From NCBI GenBank assembly GCA_009602725.1, contig WELB01000018.1, positions 516,768-551,159 of the forward strand: a DNA stretch of 34,392 nt, written 5' to 3'. Position 1 is the stretch's first letter. Every line of letters begins with the position of its first letter. The translations under genes were made by a program, and so were the position numbers. Below the pieces are notes generated by a model, which made no database searches, was not told the DNA's origin, and worked only from the letters and a program-made list of their open reading frames with translations. Below are positions 1-9,745 of the stretch, one piece after another. The stretch comes from Spirogloea muscicola (taxonomy: Eukaryota; Streptophyta; Zygnematophyceae; Spirogloeales; Spirogloeaceae).

Positions 1-99
1 AGTCGACATGGCCCCCGTCAGCACGGCTCCCCCCGCTCTGTGGCACCTCCGGCCCTCCTAGTATAGGGCGTCTTTTCATGTAGCCACATTCTTTGCGCT

Positions 100-371
100 G
101 CATTCTTTGCACTTTCTGCATTTTCTGCCTGAACAATGTAATGGCTTGAATTGGCCTCGCTTTAATTTCATGCGCACCGCGCGCCTTCTCCCTTCAGCGG
201 TCCATGGCCCACGCTCTGCATCTGCGTGCTGGCCGTGCTCTCCTGTCGATGGCCCGTGCGTTGCACCTTCGTGCCGGCCGGGCTCTTGCTGCTGCCTCTG
301 GCTCTGGCCAGGGGACCCACTTTCAGGACCTTAGCCTCTCTGATTTGCGGCTGCTTAGCAGGGGTTACTGA
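100..371 (+). mobile_element. 5'-truncated non-LTR retrotransposon 3' fragment (C-terminal coding end)
   Basis: This fragment decodes to the terminal coding module that recurs across the window: a segment like RSMARALHLRAGRALAAASG, then SLSDLRLLSRGY and a stop at 369-371. The module is preceded by another recurring segment (CTGAACAATGTAATGGCTTG at about 128-147, then a motif reading TTTCATGCGCACCGCGCGCC). The ALHLRAGRAL unit is present twice in tandem (about 200-235 and 250-285), a local duplication. No intact ORF exists. The repeat of the same end at many places is the evidence for a mobile origin; the family is inferred from the longer copy at 1826-2520. Confidence 0.7.
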
Positions 372-490
372 GTGATTTGCAGCTGCTTTCTTTCTTCGTG
401 TGCTTTGTTTTCTTAGCGCTTCCTCTGGCCCCCCTTCTCGTACTTTGTTCATTCTCTTTTGGGCTGGCTTTTCCAGCCCCTATCCTCAAT
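372..490 (+). repeat. Retroelement 3' UTR unit with hairpin (type alpha)
   Basis: Directly downstream of the RGY-stop end lies a pyrimidine-rich stretch followed by GGGCTGGCTTTTCCAGCCCC. This holds a perfect 7-bp stem (GGGCTGG/CCAGCCC, 461-479) with a 5-nt loop, then ATGGGCGAGCCC. The same sequence recurs on the + strand at 2830-2890 and 19965-20015 and on the - strand at 25425-25500, so this is a dispersed unit and not unique sequence. Confidence 0.75.
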
Positions 491-593
491 GGGCGAGCCC
501 TTCTATCTCGCTGCGGCCTCCGGCTTTCGTCGGGGGGATAGCTTTCCGGCAGCTAGTCTGTCGGATCTGCGGCTCCTCACTCGTAAGTACTGA
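490..593 (+). mobile_element. Retroelement C-terminal end fragment
   Basis: The fragment translates as LAAASGFRRGDSFPAASLSD followed by LRLLTRKY and a stop at 591-593. It is the last ~33 codons of the recurring C-terminal module and has been fused to the hairpin unit upstream of it, so it represents a second, more severely truncated copy. It is non-coding today. Confidence 0.65.
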
Positions 594-1185
594 GTGATCC
601 ACCCTCCCCCTGATCTGACATAGCATCTTCCGACCCCTTTGTAGCTGCTACACGCTTGTAGGCCCCTCCGAACCTTTGTCAATTCTTTTGGGCTGGCTTT
701 TCGCAGCCCTTGCCCCCATTGGGAGTGCCACTTCTTCTTTGGGAAGCCACTTCTCTCTTTGGGCTGGCCTCTCTTGGGCTGCTTCTCTATGGGCGAGCAA
801 TTTCCCATAGCCATTGCCTTACATTGGAAGTATCGTTTTTGTTCGGACCGTGCCCAATTCCCTTGAGGCTGGGTTTTCACAGCCCTCGCCCCCTTCAATG
901 GAGCTATTGCTTTCTCCTAAGGTCGACAGACTCTTCCAGCAGAGGGCGATGGCTGTGGCTGGCCAGCCCAGGAAAAGAATTTAACACATTCCGAAGTGGC
1001 CAGAAAAGCGCTAAGAAACAGCTCTTTCAATTTACGGCAATGGCTGTGAATAGAAGAAGAAGCGGCTCTCCAAATGGGGGCAAGGGCTGTGAAATGCCAG
1101 CCCGAAAAGAATTGACAAAGGTTCGAAAGGGCCAAATGATGGAGGCCTAGAAACGCTATGTCAGGAAGGGTGTAGGATGGACCAC
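594..1185. repeat. Mosaic of retroelement 3' UTR units on both strands
   Basis: No gene is seen. The + strand carries type-beta units: CTTTTGGGCTGGCTTTTCGC followed by AGCCC (hairpin 690-709, 6-bp stem GGGCTG/CAGCCC, 8-nt loop) and a related one at about 868-890. The - strand carries another copy (hairpin 1084-1103, with CCCGAAAAGAATTGAC beside it). Flanking motifs such as TTGGGAGTGCCACTT are shared between copies. This is nested or rearranged repeat debris. Confidence 0.6.
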
Positions 1186-1445
1186 TCAGTAGCTACGGGT
1201 GAGGAGCTTCAAATCCGACAAACCAGCTGCCGGAAAAGTATCCCCCTGAGGAAAGCCAGAGGCTGCAGCGAGAGCACGGCCAGCACGCAGATGCAAGGCG
1301 TGGGCCATGGACCGCTGGAGGGAGATTGACAGACGCATGCGGCAGACCTGGGCCCACGAGCCAGCGGCGTTGAAGTCAGCTGGCTCACCTTGCCTGCAGG
1401 ACACAGCGCGCCGCGCAAGCCTGGCTAGCAGGTCGAGCCACTAAG
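1186..1445 (-). mobile_element. Inverted retroelement C-terminal fragment
   Basis: Read on the minus strand the fragment gives FNAAGSWAQVCRMRLSISLQ, then RSMAHALHLRAGRALAAASG, GFPQGDTFPAAGLSDLKLLT and RSY-stop (stop 1186-1188). It is the same module as its neighbours but in the opposite orientation. Its 5' end near 1445 abuts the 5' end of the next fragment, making a head-to-head pair. One frame break lies near its 5' end. Confidence 0.7.
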
Positions 1446-1772
1446 ACCCAAGAGCCCCGTGCAGACAAGTTCTTCCCGTTGGCCATAGACACCCATGGGG
1501 CGCTGGGCGCTCGGTGGCTCGAGCTGCTCACCCAGCTCGCCCGCCACACCATCGCCCGTCGCTTCCATGGGGAGCCTATAGACTTCCCTGCAGCAGGGTC
1601 GCTGGCGCAATTGTATCGCATGCGCCTGGCCGTCTCGCTGCAGCGGTCGATGGCCCGTGCGCTGCACCTTCGTGCCGGCCGGGCTCTTGCTGCTGCCTCT
1701 GGCTCTGGCCAGGGGACCCACTTTCAGGACCCTAGCCTCTCTGATTTGCGGCTGCTTAGCAGGGGTTACTGA
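1446..1772 (+). mobile_element. Retroelement C-terminal fragment, best-preserved module
   Basis: The open frame 1479-1772 encodes the whole recurring module: AIDTHGALGARWLELLTQLA, a basic stretch, FPAAGSLAQLYRMRLAVSLQ, RSMARALHLRAGRALAAASG, then DPSLSDLRLLSRGY and a stop. This is the C-terminal tail of a non-LTR retrotransposon ORF, because the same tail follows the endonuclease-like domain in the copy at 1826-2520. The reading frame is intact for about 97 codons but starts mid-protein, so it is a 5'-truncated copy and not a gene. Confidence 0.75.
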
Positions 1773-1825
1773 GTGATTTGCAGCTGCTTTCTTTCTTTGT
1801 GTGCTTTGTTTTCGTAGCACTTACC

Positions 1826-2520
1826 ATGCCCGATGAGGTCTTCCGGACGGCGGTGCAGCGGCTCTTGGGACTCCTCCCTCCCTGCCTCGTGGGTGTCACA
1901 CAGTGCGAGTGCGGCGCCCGGCACGCCGGCCCTGCGGAGCTGGCTGCGCACATGCTCCGTTGCGCACACGGGGGCGAGCGGACCGCTTCCCATGATCTTC
2001 TGCGCGATGGTATGCAGGGGGTGTTCATCGAGGCGGGCTTCAAGGTGGCGGTGGAAAACTTCTCAGTAATGCCAATCCAGCGGGGCGCGGACGGCCTGCC
2101 CCACACCCGACGCGCCGACCTGGTCGCTATCCCGCCCGGCGACGGCTCCCGCATCATCGCCGACGTCGTGACAACAGACTGCTTCGACTCCGGCAACCCC
2201 ACCAGGTCGGCGTCGCTTGCAGGGCATGCGGTAGGCCTGGCGGCCCGGGGAAAAGAGCGCAAACACGCTGACCACCCGGTTGGCGACGAGTTCGCGGCCT
2301 TGGCGATCGACGTCCACGGGGCGTTCGGCAGCCGCTGGCCGGATCTCCTCCAGCGGCTTGCCCGTCAGGCTATTGACCGGAGGTCGGGTCTGCCCGGGGC
2401 GCTGCCCGCTTCAACGCCGCCGGATCGCCCTCCCAAGTCTTTCGGATGCGCCTGGCAGTATCGTTCCAACGTTCCCTTGCCCTCGCAGTCCACACGCGCG
2501 CAGGGCGCGCTCTGGCTCTT
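1826..2520 (+). mobile_element. Non-LTR retrotransposon fragment: zinc knuckle plus restriction-like endonuclease domain
   Basis: Translation from 1826 begins MPDEVFRTAVQRLLGLLPPC, matching the start of the C-terminal region of many LINE polyproteins. It then shows a Cys-Cys-His-Cys knuckle (C-x-C-x12-H-x3-C, about 1909-1968), SHD (about 1988-1996) and RADL followed 14 residues later by ADVVT, then a lysine-containing helix (ARGKERK). These fit the CCHC, R/KHD and K/RPD-x12-14-D/E signatures of the restriction-like endonuclease of R2-type and Dualen/RandI-type elements, with Pro replaced by Ala. The shared tail (AIDVHGAFGSRWPDLLQRLA) follows; a frameshift near 2395-2415 splits it from FNAAGSPSQVFRMRLAVSFQ. 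No reverse transcriptase is present, so the copy is 5'-truncated and dead. The upstream 50 bases equal the 3' UTR start of the preceding copy. Confidence 0.72.
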
Positions 2521-2905
2521 TGGACATTGTCCATTCTTTTTGGGCTGGCTTTGCCAGCCCCTCGTTCTCTATGGGCGAGCCTTCTTCTGGCCGCCGCCTC
2601 CGGGTCTCGGGTCTTGTGCTTGTTTTTCTTAGCCTTCCCCTGGCTCCCTTCTCGTACTTTGTCCATTCTTTTTTGGGCTGGCTGTTCCAGCCCCTATCCT
2701 CAATGGGCGAGCTCTTTCTTCTTTGGCATCTCTTCCTTTGGCTTTGGACATTGTCCATTCCTTTTGGGCTGGCTTTGCCAGCCCCTCTTCTCTATGGGCG
2801 AGCCCTTCCTCTGGCCCCCCTTCTCGTACTTTGTTCATTCTTTTTTTGGGCTGGCTTTTCCAGCCCCTATCCTCAATGGGCGAGCCCTTCTCCTTCTCCC
2901 GTGCA
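2521..2905 (+). repeat. Tandem array of four hairpin-bearing 3' UTR units
   Basis: Four copies of the alpha unit lie in a row with hairpins at 2542-2560, 2675-2693, 2766-2784 and 2848-2866. Each is preceded by CATTCTTTT-like sequence and followed by ATGGGCGAGC. The stem GGGCTGG/CCAGCCC is the same in all, while loops read CTTTG, CTGTT, CTTTG and CTTTT. A remnant of the C-terminal module (GCCGCCTCCGGGTCTCGGG, 2592-2610) sits between the first two. No gene is seen. Confidence 0.75.
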
Positions 2906-3200
2906 CATCTACGGCCAGGGGTACGAACTCGTCTCCAGCCGGGTGGTCTGCATACTTCAGCTGTCAATGGTTAGGTACACGGCGACTCAAGTGGCCGTTG
3001 GTGCTCAATATCTCCTGTCGAGCCCGAAAAGAAATGACGGGATCCGGGCTGCTTTTCCTTGAGAAAGTGGCTCTCCCAAAGAAGGCTAGGGCTGTGAACA
3101 GCCAGCCCGAAAAGAATTGGAAAACCAGGGTCCGAAGAAGCCGAAATGCGCTGATAGGCCAGCATCTAAGCAAGGACCATGTAGGATAATGACATGGTAA
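2906..3200 (-). repeat. Retroelement-derived debris, minus orientation
   Basis: A minus-strand beta hairpin lies at 3089-3108 (stem GGGCTG/CAGCCC), flanked by CCCGAAAAGAATTGG as in the copy at 1084-1120. The rest of the stretch shows no recognisable coding motif. It is treated as repeat debris. Confidence 0.5.
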
Positions 3201-3540
3201 CCTCAGCCTCAACCTTAATCCTCGAGCTTGCAACCGGGGGTGAGTGCCAACCTCGTCGTCGGCCCCTGGGTCCGCGGGACCGCAGGAGCGGCGCTCAGCA
3301 GGCTATCGGGACCCGGGCTGGCCAGTCCGGGCCAGGGCCTCCCGGCCCCGCCGCCACCTGGCTGCGGCGCGGATGCGATTTTTGCCGTCGGATGCGCACG
3401 GCGGGACGGCTGTGGGCGGCCCCTGCAGAACCACGTGGCGACCCCTGGCCTGCTTGCGCGCACAAGAGGCCGCAAGCGGCCAGCTCTCTGTGGTAGCCAG
3501 GTGCTTGGGGGGAACCCCGTGGTGTATAGGTAGCCGCGGC
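3201..3540. other. GC-rich stretch without recognisable gene
   Basis: Several short overlapping frames are open on both strands, as expected from high GC content, but none shows a family motif or consistent splice structure. I see nothing specific here. Confidence 0.4.
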
Positions 3541-3562
3541 TGTGGTGGGGGCGGCGGCGGCG

Positions 3563-3935
3563 ACCGAGGGAGAGAGAGAGAGAGAGAGAGGGAGTGGGAG
3601 AGGGAGAGAGAGAGAGATGGCGGGGCCGGGGAGGGGGGTTGAGAACGAGGAGGATAGCGAGAGAGAGAGAGAGAGAGAGATAGAGGTAGGGAGGTAGAGA
3701 GAGAGGGAGACTCATAGAGAGAGGGGCTGGGGGAAGAAGAGAAGAAGAGAAGGGGAGGGAAACAGCTCTGCCCGATGTAAGGCAGTGGCTGTGATAGGGG
3801 GAGAGAGAGGGGGGGGGGGAGGGGAGGGGAGGAAGGAAGTGGGGAGGAGGGGTGGGCAAGGACGGAGGGCGAGTGTGAAGAGGGGACATTTGAGGAGGGG
3901 AATCGAGGAGAAGGGGGAGAGGGGTTTGTTTGGGT
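3563..3935 (+). repeat. Polypurine tract with (GA)n microsatellites, upstream of the histidine kinase
   Basis: About 370 nt of the + strand are overwhelmingly A and G: (GA)n runs near 3570-3590, 3605-3617 and 3657-3680, then G-rich blocks (for example a run of about ten G near 3810-3820). Short interruptions occur near 3617-3650 and 3766-3800. Such polypurine/polypyrimidine mirror tracts can form triplex or G-quadruplex structures. It ends about 420 nt before the kinase start codon, so a promoter role is possible but inferred. Confidence 0.85.
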
Positions 3936-4358
3936 ACCTTCCTGTGGGACCAGATCGAGCAGGAAGGCTGCAGGAGGTGCAACGCAGGTGTCCGGCCGGT
4001 GAAGGCCAGGCACCGGAATAGGCCTGGCTCGTGCTCGTCACGCTGCCAGTACTGCTGCCGCAACGGCGCTGGAGGCCGTGTGCCGCTTTTGGGTGGGAGT
4101 TGACGACGGCGCTCTCGGACTACGCCGCTTGAGGCCTTCGCGTGCAGCCGTGATGGGTGAGCGGGGCGGCAGAGCAGGTGGTGTGAGGAATGGCGGCAGC
4201 AGTGCTCGGACGCCCCCCTGAGAGCCTCAGCCTTGGAAGCCCGAGCTTGTGGCCTTTGCGGATCCGCCATGGCCGACTCTGGGCGCCCAGGCTGGGAGCC
4301 GAGGCCCGATCTCAGATAGCAGCAGCAGGCCACATGCTCTGACGGGCGCGGACCAGCC
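3936..4358 (+). promoter_or_regulatory. Probable promoter/5' leader of the MASE1 histidine kinase gene
   Basis: This interval lies between the polypurine tract and the first kinase ATG. It is GC-rich, has no recognisable domain in any frame, and holds no clear TATA box. The assignment as leader rests on position only. Confidence 0.35.
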
Positions 4359-7300
4359 ATGGAGATTGGCAACGAGGCCAGAAAGGGGCCCGACGGTGTC
4401 GATGGCGGGCCGAACGTGGATGCAGAGGTGCTGTCGTCCCGGCGGAGCTGCTGGGCGCGCCAGGGCTGGGTGTTGGACGACTCCCCGTGGGCTGCGCCAA
4501 GCTGGGTGCGCTTTGGCGGCCTCAACGTGGCGCTCGCCATCGTCATTGTGCTTACTGGTAAGTCCTTTCGACCAGTCAGAAGCCCGCCGCTCCTGCCAGC
4601 GAGCGCATTGGCCCCTGCCTAACCAAGTCTGCACCTTCGAGTCCGACGGCAGTGCCACAGCATAAGTACTGCCATGCTGTTGGTGCTGACTCTGCGGCAG
4701 ATTTCCCGAGCTCAGTCCCTACACCTATTGCTATCCCCAAGTGCAGGCCGCCTTGCGTTCCTGGCGCAGCGCGGGGACCAGCCGGTGACGCTGTGGGCGC
4801 CCTCCGGCTTTACCCTGGCCGCCTTCATGCTCCTTGGTATGTGCCTGGCCCAGCACTTCCTCCTATTGCCGCCATTGCCAATGTGCTCCAGAAGTGTTGA
4901 TGAGACGGAGAAGTAATAGACAGGTGTGAAGAGCCGGCTGATCAGAGTGCGCTGCGTGCACCAAGAGCAGGCTATGGGCTGCTACCTGGTGTCGTGGTGG
5001 GCATTATGACAATCACCATTTGGTGGACGCACACCCCTCCACGGCACTCAGCGCTGGGCGGCACCATCGCCAGCTGCCTGGCGGTCACCCTGGGCAGCGC
5101 AATCGAGGTCAATTGCTGCGCTGAACGAGCTTGTTAGAGACTCTCACTCTGACAATGTCGTACTCAGAGCACGCAGGTGTCGTCGCTGACTAATCACTCT
5201 GATGTGGACATCGCAACTACTTCGTCATCATTGCAGGCCACTTTGGCACTGGCACTCCTGCGGCGCTGGAACAAGGGGCCACCTTTTCGCAGGTATTGCT
5301 ACAATGTGTTGCTGCCTCTGGTGTGGGCCCATGCCTCTTCTCTGCGGATTGCAAGGGATGCTGAGCCATCAAGCATATCTCTCTTTCATGATTGCCAGCG
5401 TCACGTGGGCGTTCCGATTCTTCGTAATATCTGCCATCGCAACCGTTGTCGGGGCTGCGATTTCTGTTACAGTCGTGGAGGCAGTATTGACGCCCATCAC
5501 TGTGCACACTTGGCTCGAGGTGACGACTTTCAATGCCGCAACCTTGGCTCTCACTCAGGCATTCACAAATAAATCCAATCTTACCAGCGTTGTTAGCCCT
5601 GTTCTGGTTATTCATTCTTTTGGTGTAGTCAGTGAAGGCGAGTGAAGATCTCAGCCTTAGGGTGTGTGGCATGACTGCCGACCTTTTGACGAGGGCGTGC
5701 ATATCGACATCCTTCTGGAAGCTCAGGACGCCAAGAGAATTCTCAAAGGGATTTCTTGTACATTGTAGTAGACAGTTAGGTAATACATGCATGTACACAT
5801 TTGTGTTTCTCAGTTCCTGCTGGCATGGTGGTGGAGCGAGCTGGCTGGCATCTTCGTACTCACGCCCTGCATCCTATTTTGGTGCATCTCACCTTACTCC
5901 AAGGACTGGAGGCCCTGCCCAGGTGCCATGCTGAGAAGGCCCCACATGCCCTCTATCGCCAGTGTTTGAGTATCAAGTCACTGCAATCTAGGTGCTATTG
6001 CTGTTGCAGCATAGATAGGACCAGAAGCAAACTCAGGTGGGATCTACATTCTGACCAGCTCCGGCTCCTACATGACGCAGGGTGGTGGTGGAAGGCCCTG
6101 GAGGCAGCTGCAGTGCTTGCGCTCCTTTTCATCCTCACCTTCTTCGTGTTTGGCGGCCTTGTCGGCGGGGCAGTCCCAGCTGCGGAGCGCCGGCCATACC
6201 TCATCCTCCCTGTCCTCATCTGGATCTCGTTCCGCTTCGACCAGCGAATCTCCACGTCCGCCAGCGTGCTCATGAGCGTCATCGCTGTCTTTGGCTCCGT
6301 CAAACTGCCCAATGGGACCTTCGCGTACATGAGCATCTTTGAGCGGGGTCTGCAAGTACAGGTCCGTAGGCATTCGGCCAACTGATTGCTCTGCTGCAAG
6401 CTGTTGCGCCATCTATCCTGACATTTCCACTTACATGAAGGTTTGATGTGGTTCTGCAGCTATTCTGCTTAATTATCAGCGGCATGGTAATTCTAATCAG
6501 TGGTGCCATTCGGGAAAAGGACGCGCTGACAGAGGAGCTGTGGAAGGCCACACTGCATTTGCAGCACAGCAAGAAGGAAGCTGAGGCCGCCAACAAGGCC
6601 AAGTCCGAGTTCCTTGCAAACATGAGCCACGAAATCAGGTCCAGAGATTCCCATTGGCTGCCTGGGTCGTGTGTTCATCTCCTGTGACTCGATAGTTGTG
6701 AATTATCACACTTCGCATGTCCATGCATCATCATGGACCAATATGCAGCAGCATTACTGGCTTAGATGATATTGACTGGCAGGAGGTGCTGGCATGCAGG
6801 ACGCCCATACATGGCATCCTGGGCTCGGCAGCACTGGCGCTGGACACAGTGCTGAGCAAGGAGCAGCGGGAGTATCTGGAAACAGTTCGCCACTCAGCTA
6901 CATGCCTCTGCAGCATTGTGGATGACATCCTGGACGTGAGCAAGATTGAGGCTGGGAAGCTACAATTCGAGTGCGTCCCATTCAGGTGAGTCATTGGAAT
7001 GCTTCCCCCAGTCTGCAGATGCGATGGAGCTCGAGCCTCTCCGGGTCCTTCTGTCGCTGAGCCCATGTTTGCTGGTCATTGAATGTGATTTGACGGTCCT
7101 TGTATGCACCTTGATCGGCAGCCTCACGGAGATGCTGGGCACGACAACCAAAGCGCTGCAGGCGCGGGCGGCGCAGAAGGGTTTGGCAATCAAGTGGTCA
7201 CTGAGCACCAGCCTGATTGCAGCCAGCGGCAGTAGTGATGGCCCGACCCTCATAGGCGATCCCAACCGCCTGCGCCAGTGCCTGCTCAACCTCATTAGCA

Positions 7301-9745
7301 ATGCCATCAAGTTCACAGCCAAGGGCGAGATCACGCTATCTGTCGAGCTGGGGGACGAGGCCGGCGTGACTGAAGGCGGCAATGCAAGTCATGGCTTGGT
7401 GCAACGGCAACGCCACGGTGGCAGGCACCGCCGCAGCTCGTCGCGGAGCAGTGCCGACTTTCTGGTGAGCTCATGGCCTACGTGGTAGTCAGACTAACAA
7501 ACAGGATACAGCAGACAACGCTTCAGCAGAGTCCCCATCCAATGCGCTCAGCAGTATTTCGGATGCTATGACAGGTGCTCCTCAACACTTGCCGAAAGGG
7601 CTTTCCTGTGGACGCCAAGTCTGCCAGGGCGCGAGCGATGCAGATTGACAGTAACAGCGGTGAGCACAGCGGCGGTGAGGAGTCGCCGTCAATGGAGGCC
7701 ATGAGCTTCTGGCGTGGTGCGCTGAGGCCGTCGCTGGACCTGCCCGGCTGGCTGTGTGCCAACTCGGTGGCGGCATCCACAGAGAGGGGCCGACGCGCGA
7801 GGCGGATGTCGGAGTCAGCAGTCATGGGTACGAGGCAAACTGAGAGCTCTGCCAGCAGCGGCAGGCCCATGGCCCGTGCAGCCAACAGGCTACAGCCCAA
7901 TGTTCATCCTGTACCGCCCGCCACGCCGCGCGACATCTTCGGCCAGCCCGCCAGCCTGAGCAAGAAGCTGCCGGCATCACCAGGGCACGTGGCTATTGAT
8001 GTGGTCGGCAGCGGCGAAGGCTGCGAGGAGGCTGACGGCACGGCTAGCGCTGCCATCGATGTCGGGCAGGATGATGGCCAGGAGATGCATATCAGGTTCT
8101 CTGTGGCAGACACTGGCATCGGCATCCCGCAGGAGCAGATGGAGCGCATCTTCACAGCGTTCACACAGGCGGACTCATCTACTTCGCGGCTCTATGGCGG
8201 CACCGGCCTCGGCCTCACCATCACCTCCAGGTATGCAGCAGATCTTACCAGCTACATTCCGGGAGGCTGCCACATCTGTCTGGCAATTGGTCCAAGCGCA
8301 GACAGCTGATCGGCCCAGCACGCTGTCGTGCCTCTTGGGCAGCCTTCCTGCTATGAGCAAGCTATTAGTAAGGGTCGTTCATGGTGTTACATTCGTGTTC
8401 GTGATATGGTGGTGGTCGTGGTCGTGGCTCCTGACAATGCAGGCTGGTGAGCATGATGGGCGGCCACATTTGGGTGCACAGCGAGGTTGGCAAGGGCAGC
8501 ACTTTCTACTTCACAGCACGCCTCCGACGCGCGTCAGCTGACGAGAATGCGAAGCGACAGCCCCTCTCCATGTCAATTCCGCTGGATGTGTCCTTCTTAT
8601 CGCCGCTGATGCGCACCGCGTCCAACACCTCGACTTCGTCTACACCACGCTCCAAGGACTGCAGCACTGGCTGCGCTGGTGGCGGCCGACCATCAGTGGG
8701 TTGCTGCCAGGACGCCGAGGCCGGCCATGGCTCCCGAGATCAAAGCCTGGGCGCAGCCTGCTCTGCATGCCAAGGCGTGAGCCCCAGCGCGTCGCGGCCG
8801 CCCACCGGCGCTGATGCTGCCGTCTCCTGTCAACCGAAGCCGCCGGGCCTCTCCTTGCACGGGACCAGTGGCACACCGAATGTGCCGCTGGCCATTGCCA
8901 GCAACACCAAAGAGCTGCCGCCGACAGCATCAGGCAGGAGGCTGTCCATCCTGGTCGCCGATGACAACGTCGTGAACCAGCGGGTGGCCTGCAGGTGCGT
9001 GCTGTCTTCACGCGGCGCTGGCTGGCTGTCATAACTTGCCGCCGGACCTCGTCGGCTGCCACTGACAGTGCTGCTCGGGGTGCGGCGCACGCTTACATCG
9101 CCAGGCAGCTGCAGAAATGCGGGCACCAGGTGGCGGTTGTGGGCGACGGGCAGCAGGTGCTGGACGTGCTGCGCGGGGGCCGCGAGCGGCACCAGCAATT
9201 CGACGTCATCCTCATGGACATACAGGTGGGACGGCATGGACAGCTTCGAGACCAGCGTCTAGGCTTCCATCGACCATGGCGGCGTCGACGTCTCCAGGAC
9301 TAACGCCCCTTTTGCTTCTGGCAATGGCGGCGATTATGCAGATGCCAGTGCTGGACGGCCTGCAGGCGACGGCGCGCATCCGGGAGCGCGAGGCGGTGCA
9401 GCCGGCGGGAGGCCGGCGCGTGTGCATCATCGGCCTCACCGCGCACGCCATGCAGGCCTACCACGACAAGTGCCTCGAGGTGAAGGGCGTCTGACCAGCG
9501 GCAGCGCCAGTGGCGACGGCCGTCGGGGGCTGATCCTCGCCGCTGATCAGGCTCTGCATGGAGACTGTGGCGCTCAACGCATGGCTGGCTCTGGCGTGCA
9601 GGCGGGCATGGACGGGTACGCCAGCAAGCCGTTCCAGATCGAGGCGCTGCTGGCGACGATCGAGAACACGCTGGCGCGCCTGGCGTCGAGCGACGCCGTC
9701 GCCAAGGGCAAGGAGCCGCCCGCCGCGACGGCCGCACCGTCATGA
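4359..9745 (+). CDS. MASE1-domain hybrid sensor histidine kinase (15 exons)
   Basis: Exons 4359-4557, 4747-4836, 4971-5107, 5237-5292, 5399-5519, 5814-5922, 6081-6355, 6460-6638, 6800-6985, 7122-7464, 7575-8230, 8443-8994, 9105-9225, 9342-9479, 9602-9745 join in phase to 1101 residues. Residues ~55-345 are a multi-pass membrane region with MASE1 hallmarks: [36 protein letters not shown] and [15 protein letters not shown]. The kinase core follows: phospho-acceptor H386 in [11 protein letters not shown]-box around N511 ([12 protein letters not shown]), G1 at D744 (ADTGIGIP) and G2 GGTGLGL. The receiver has acidic pair D957/D958, phospho-acceptor D1006 (ILMDI), T1041 and K1063, all as expected. 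It probably autophosphorylates on His at a cell membrane and passes phosphate to its own Asp; the MASE1 ligand is unknown. Oddities: a long Ser/Arg/Gly-rich insertion between N and G1 boxes. The start ATG is the first in frame; splice edges of exons 10-11 are the least certain. Confidence 0.88.

Noticed and set aside
2370-3062. Long overlapping frames in the hairpin array
   Set aside because: They arise from tandem repeats free of stops in several frames; the peptide is the translated hairpin unit repeated.
3215-4546. 443-codon minus-strand frame across the polypurine tract
   Set aside because: It decodes to runs of Ser-Leu and Pro from the (GA)n repeat and overlaps the kinase first exon; stop codons are simply rare in polypyrimidine sequence.
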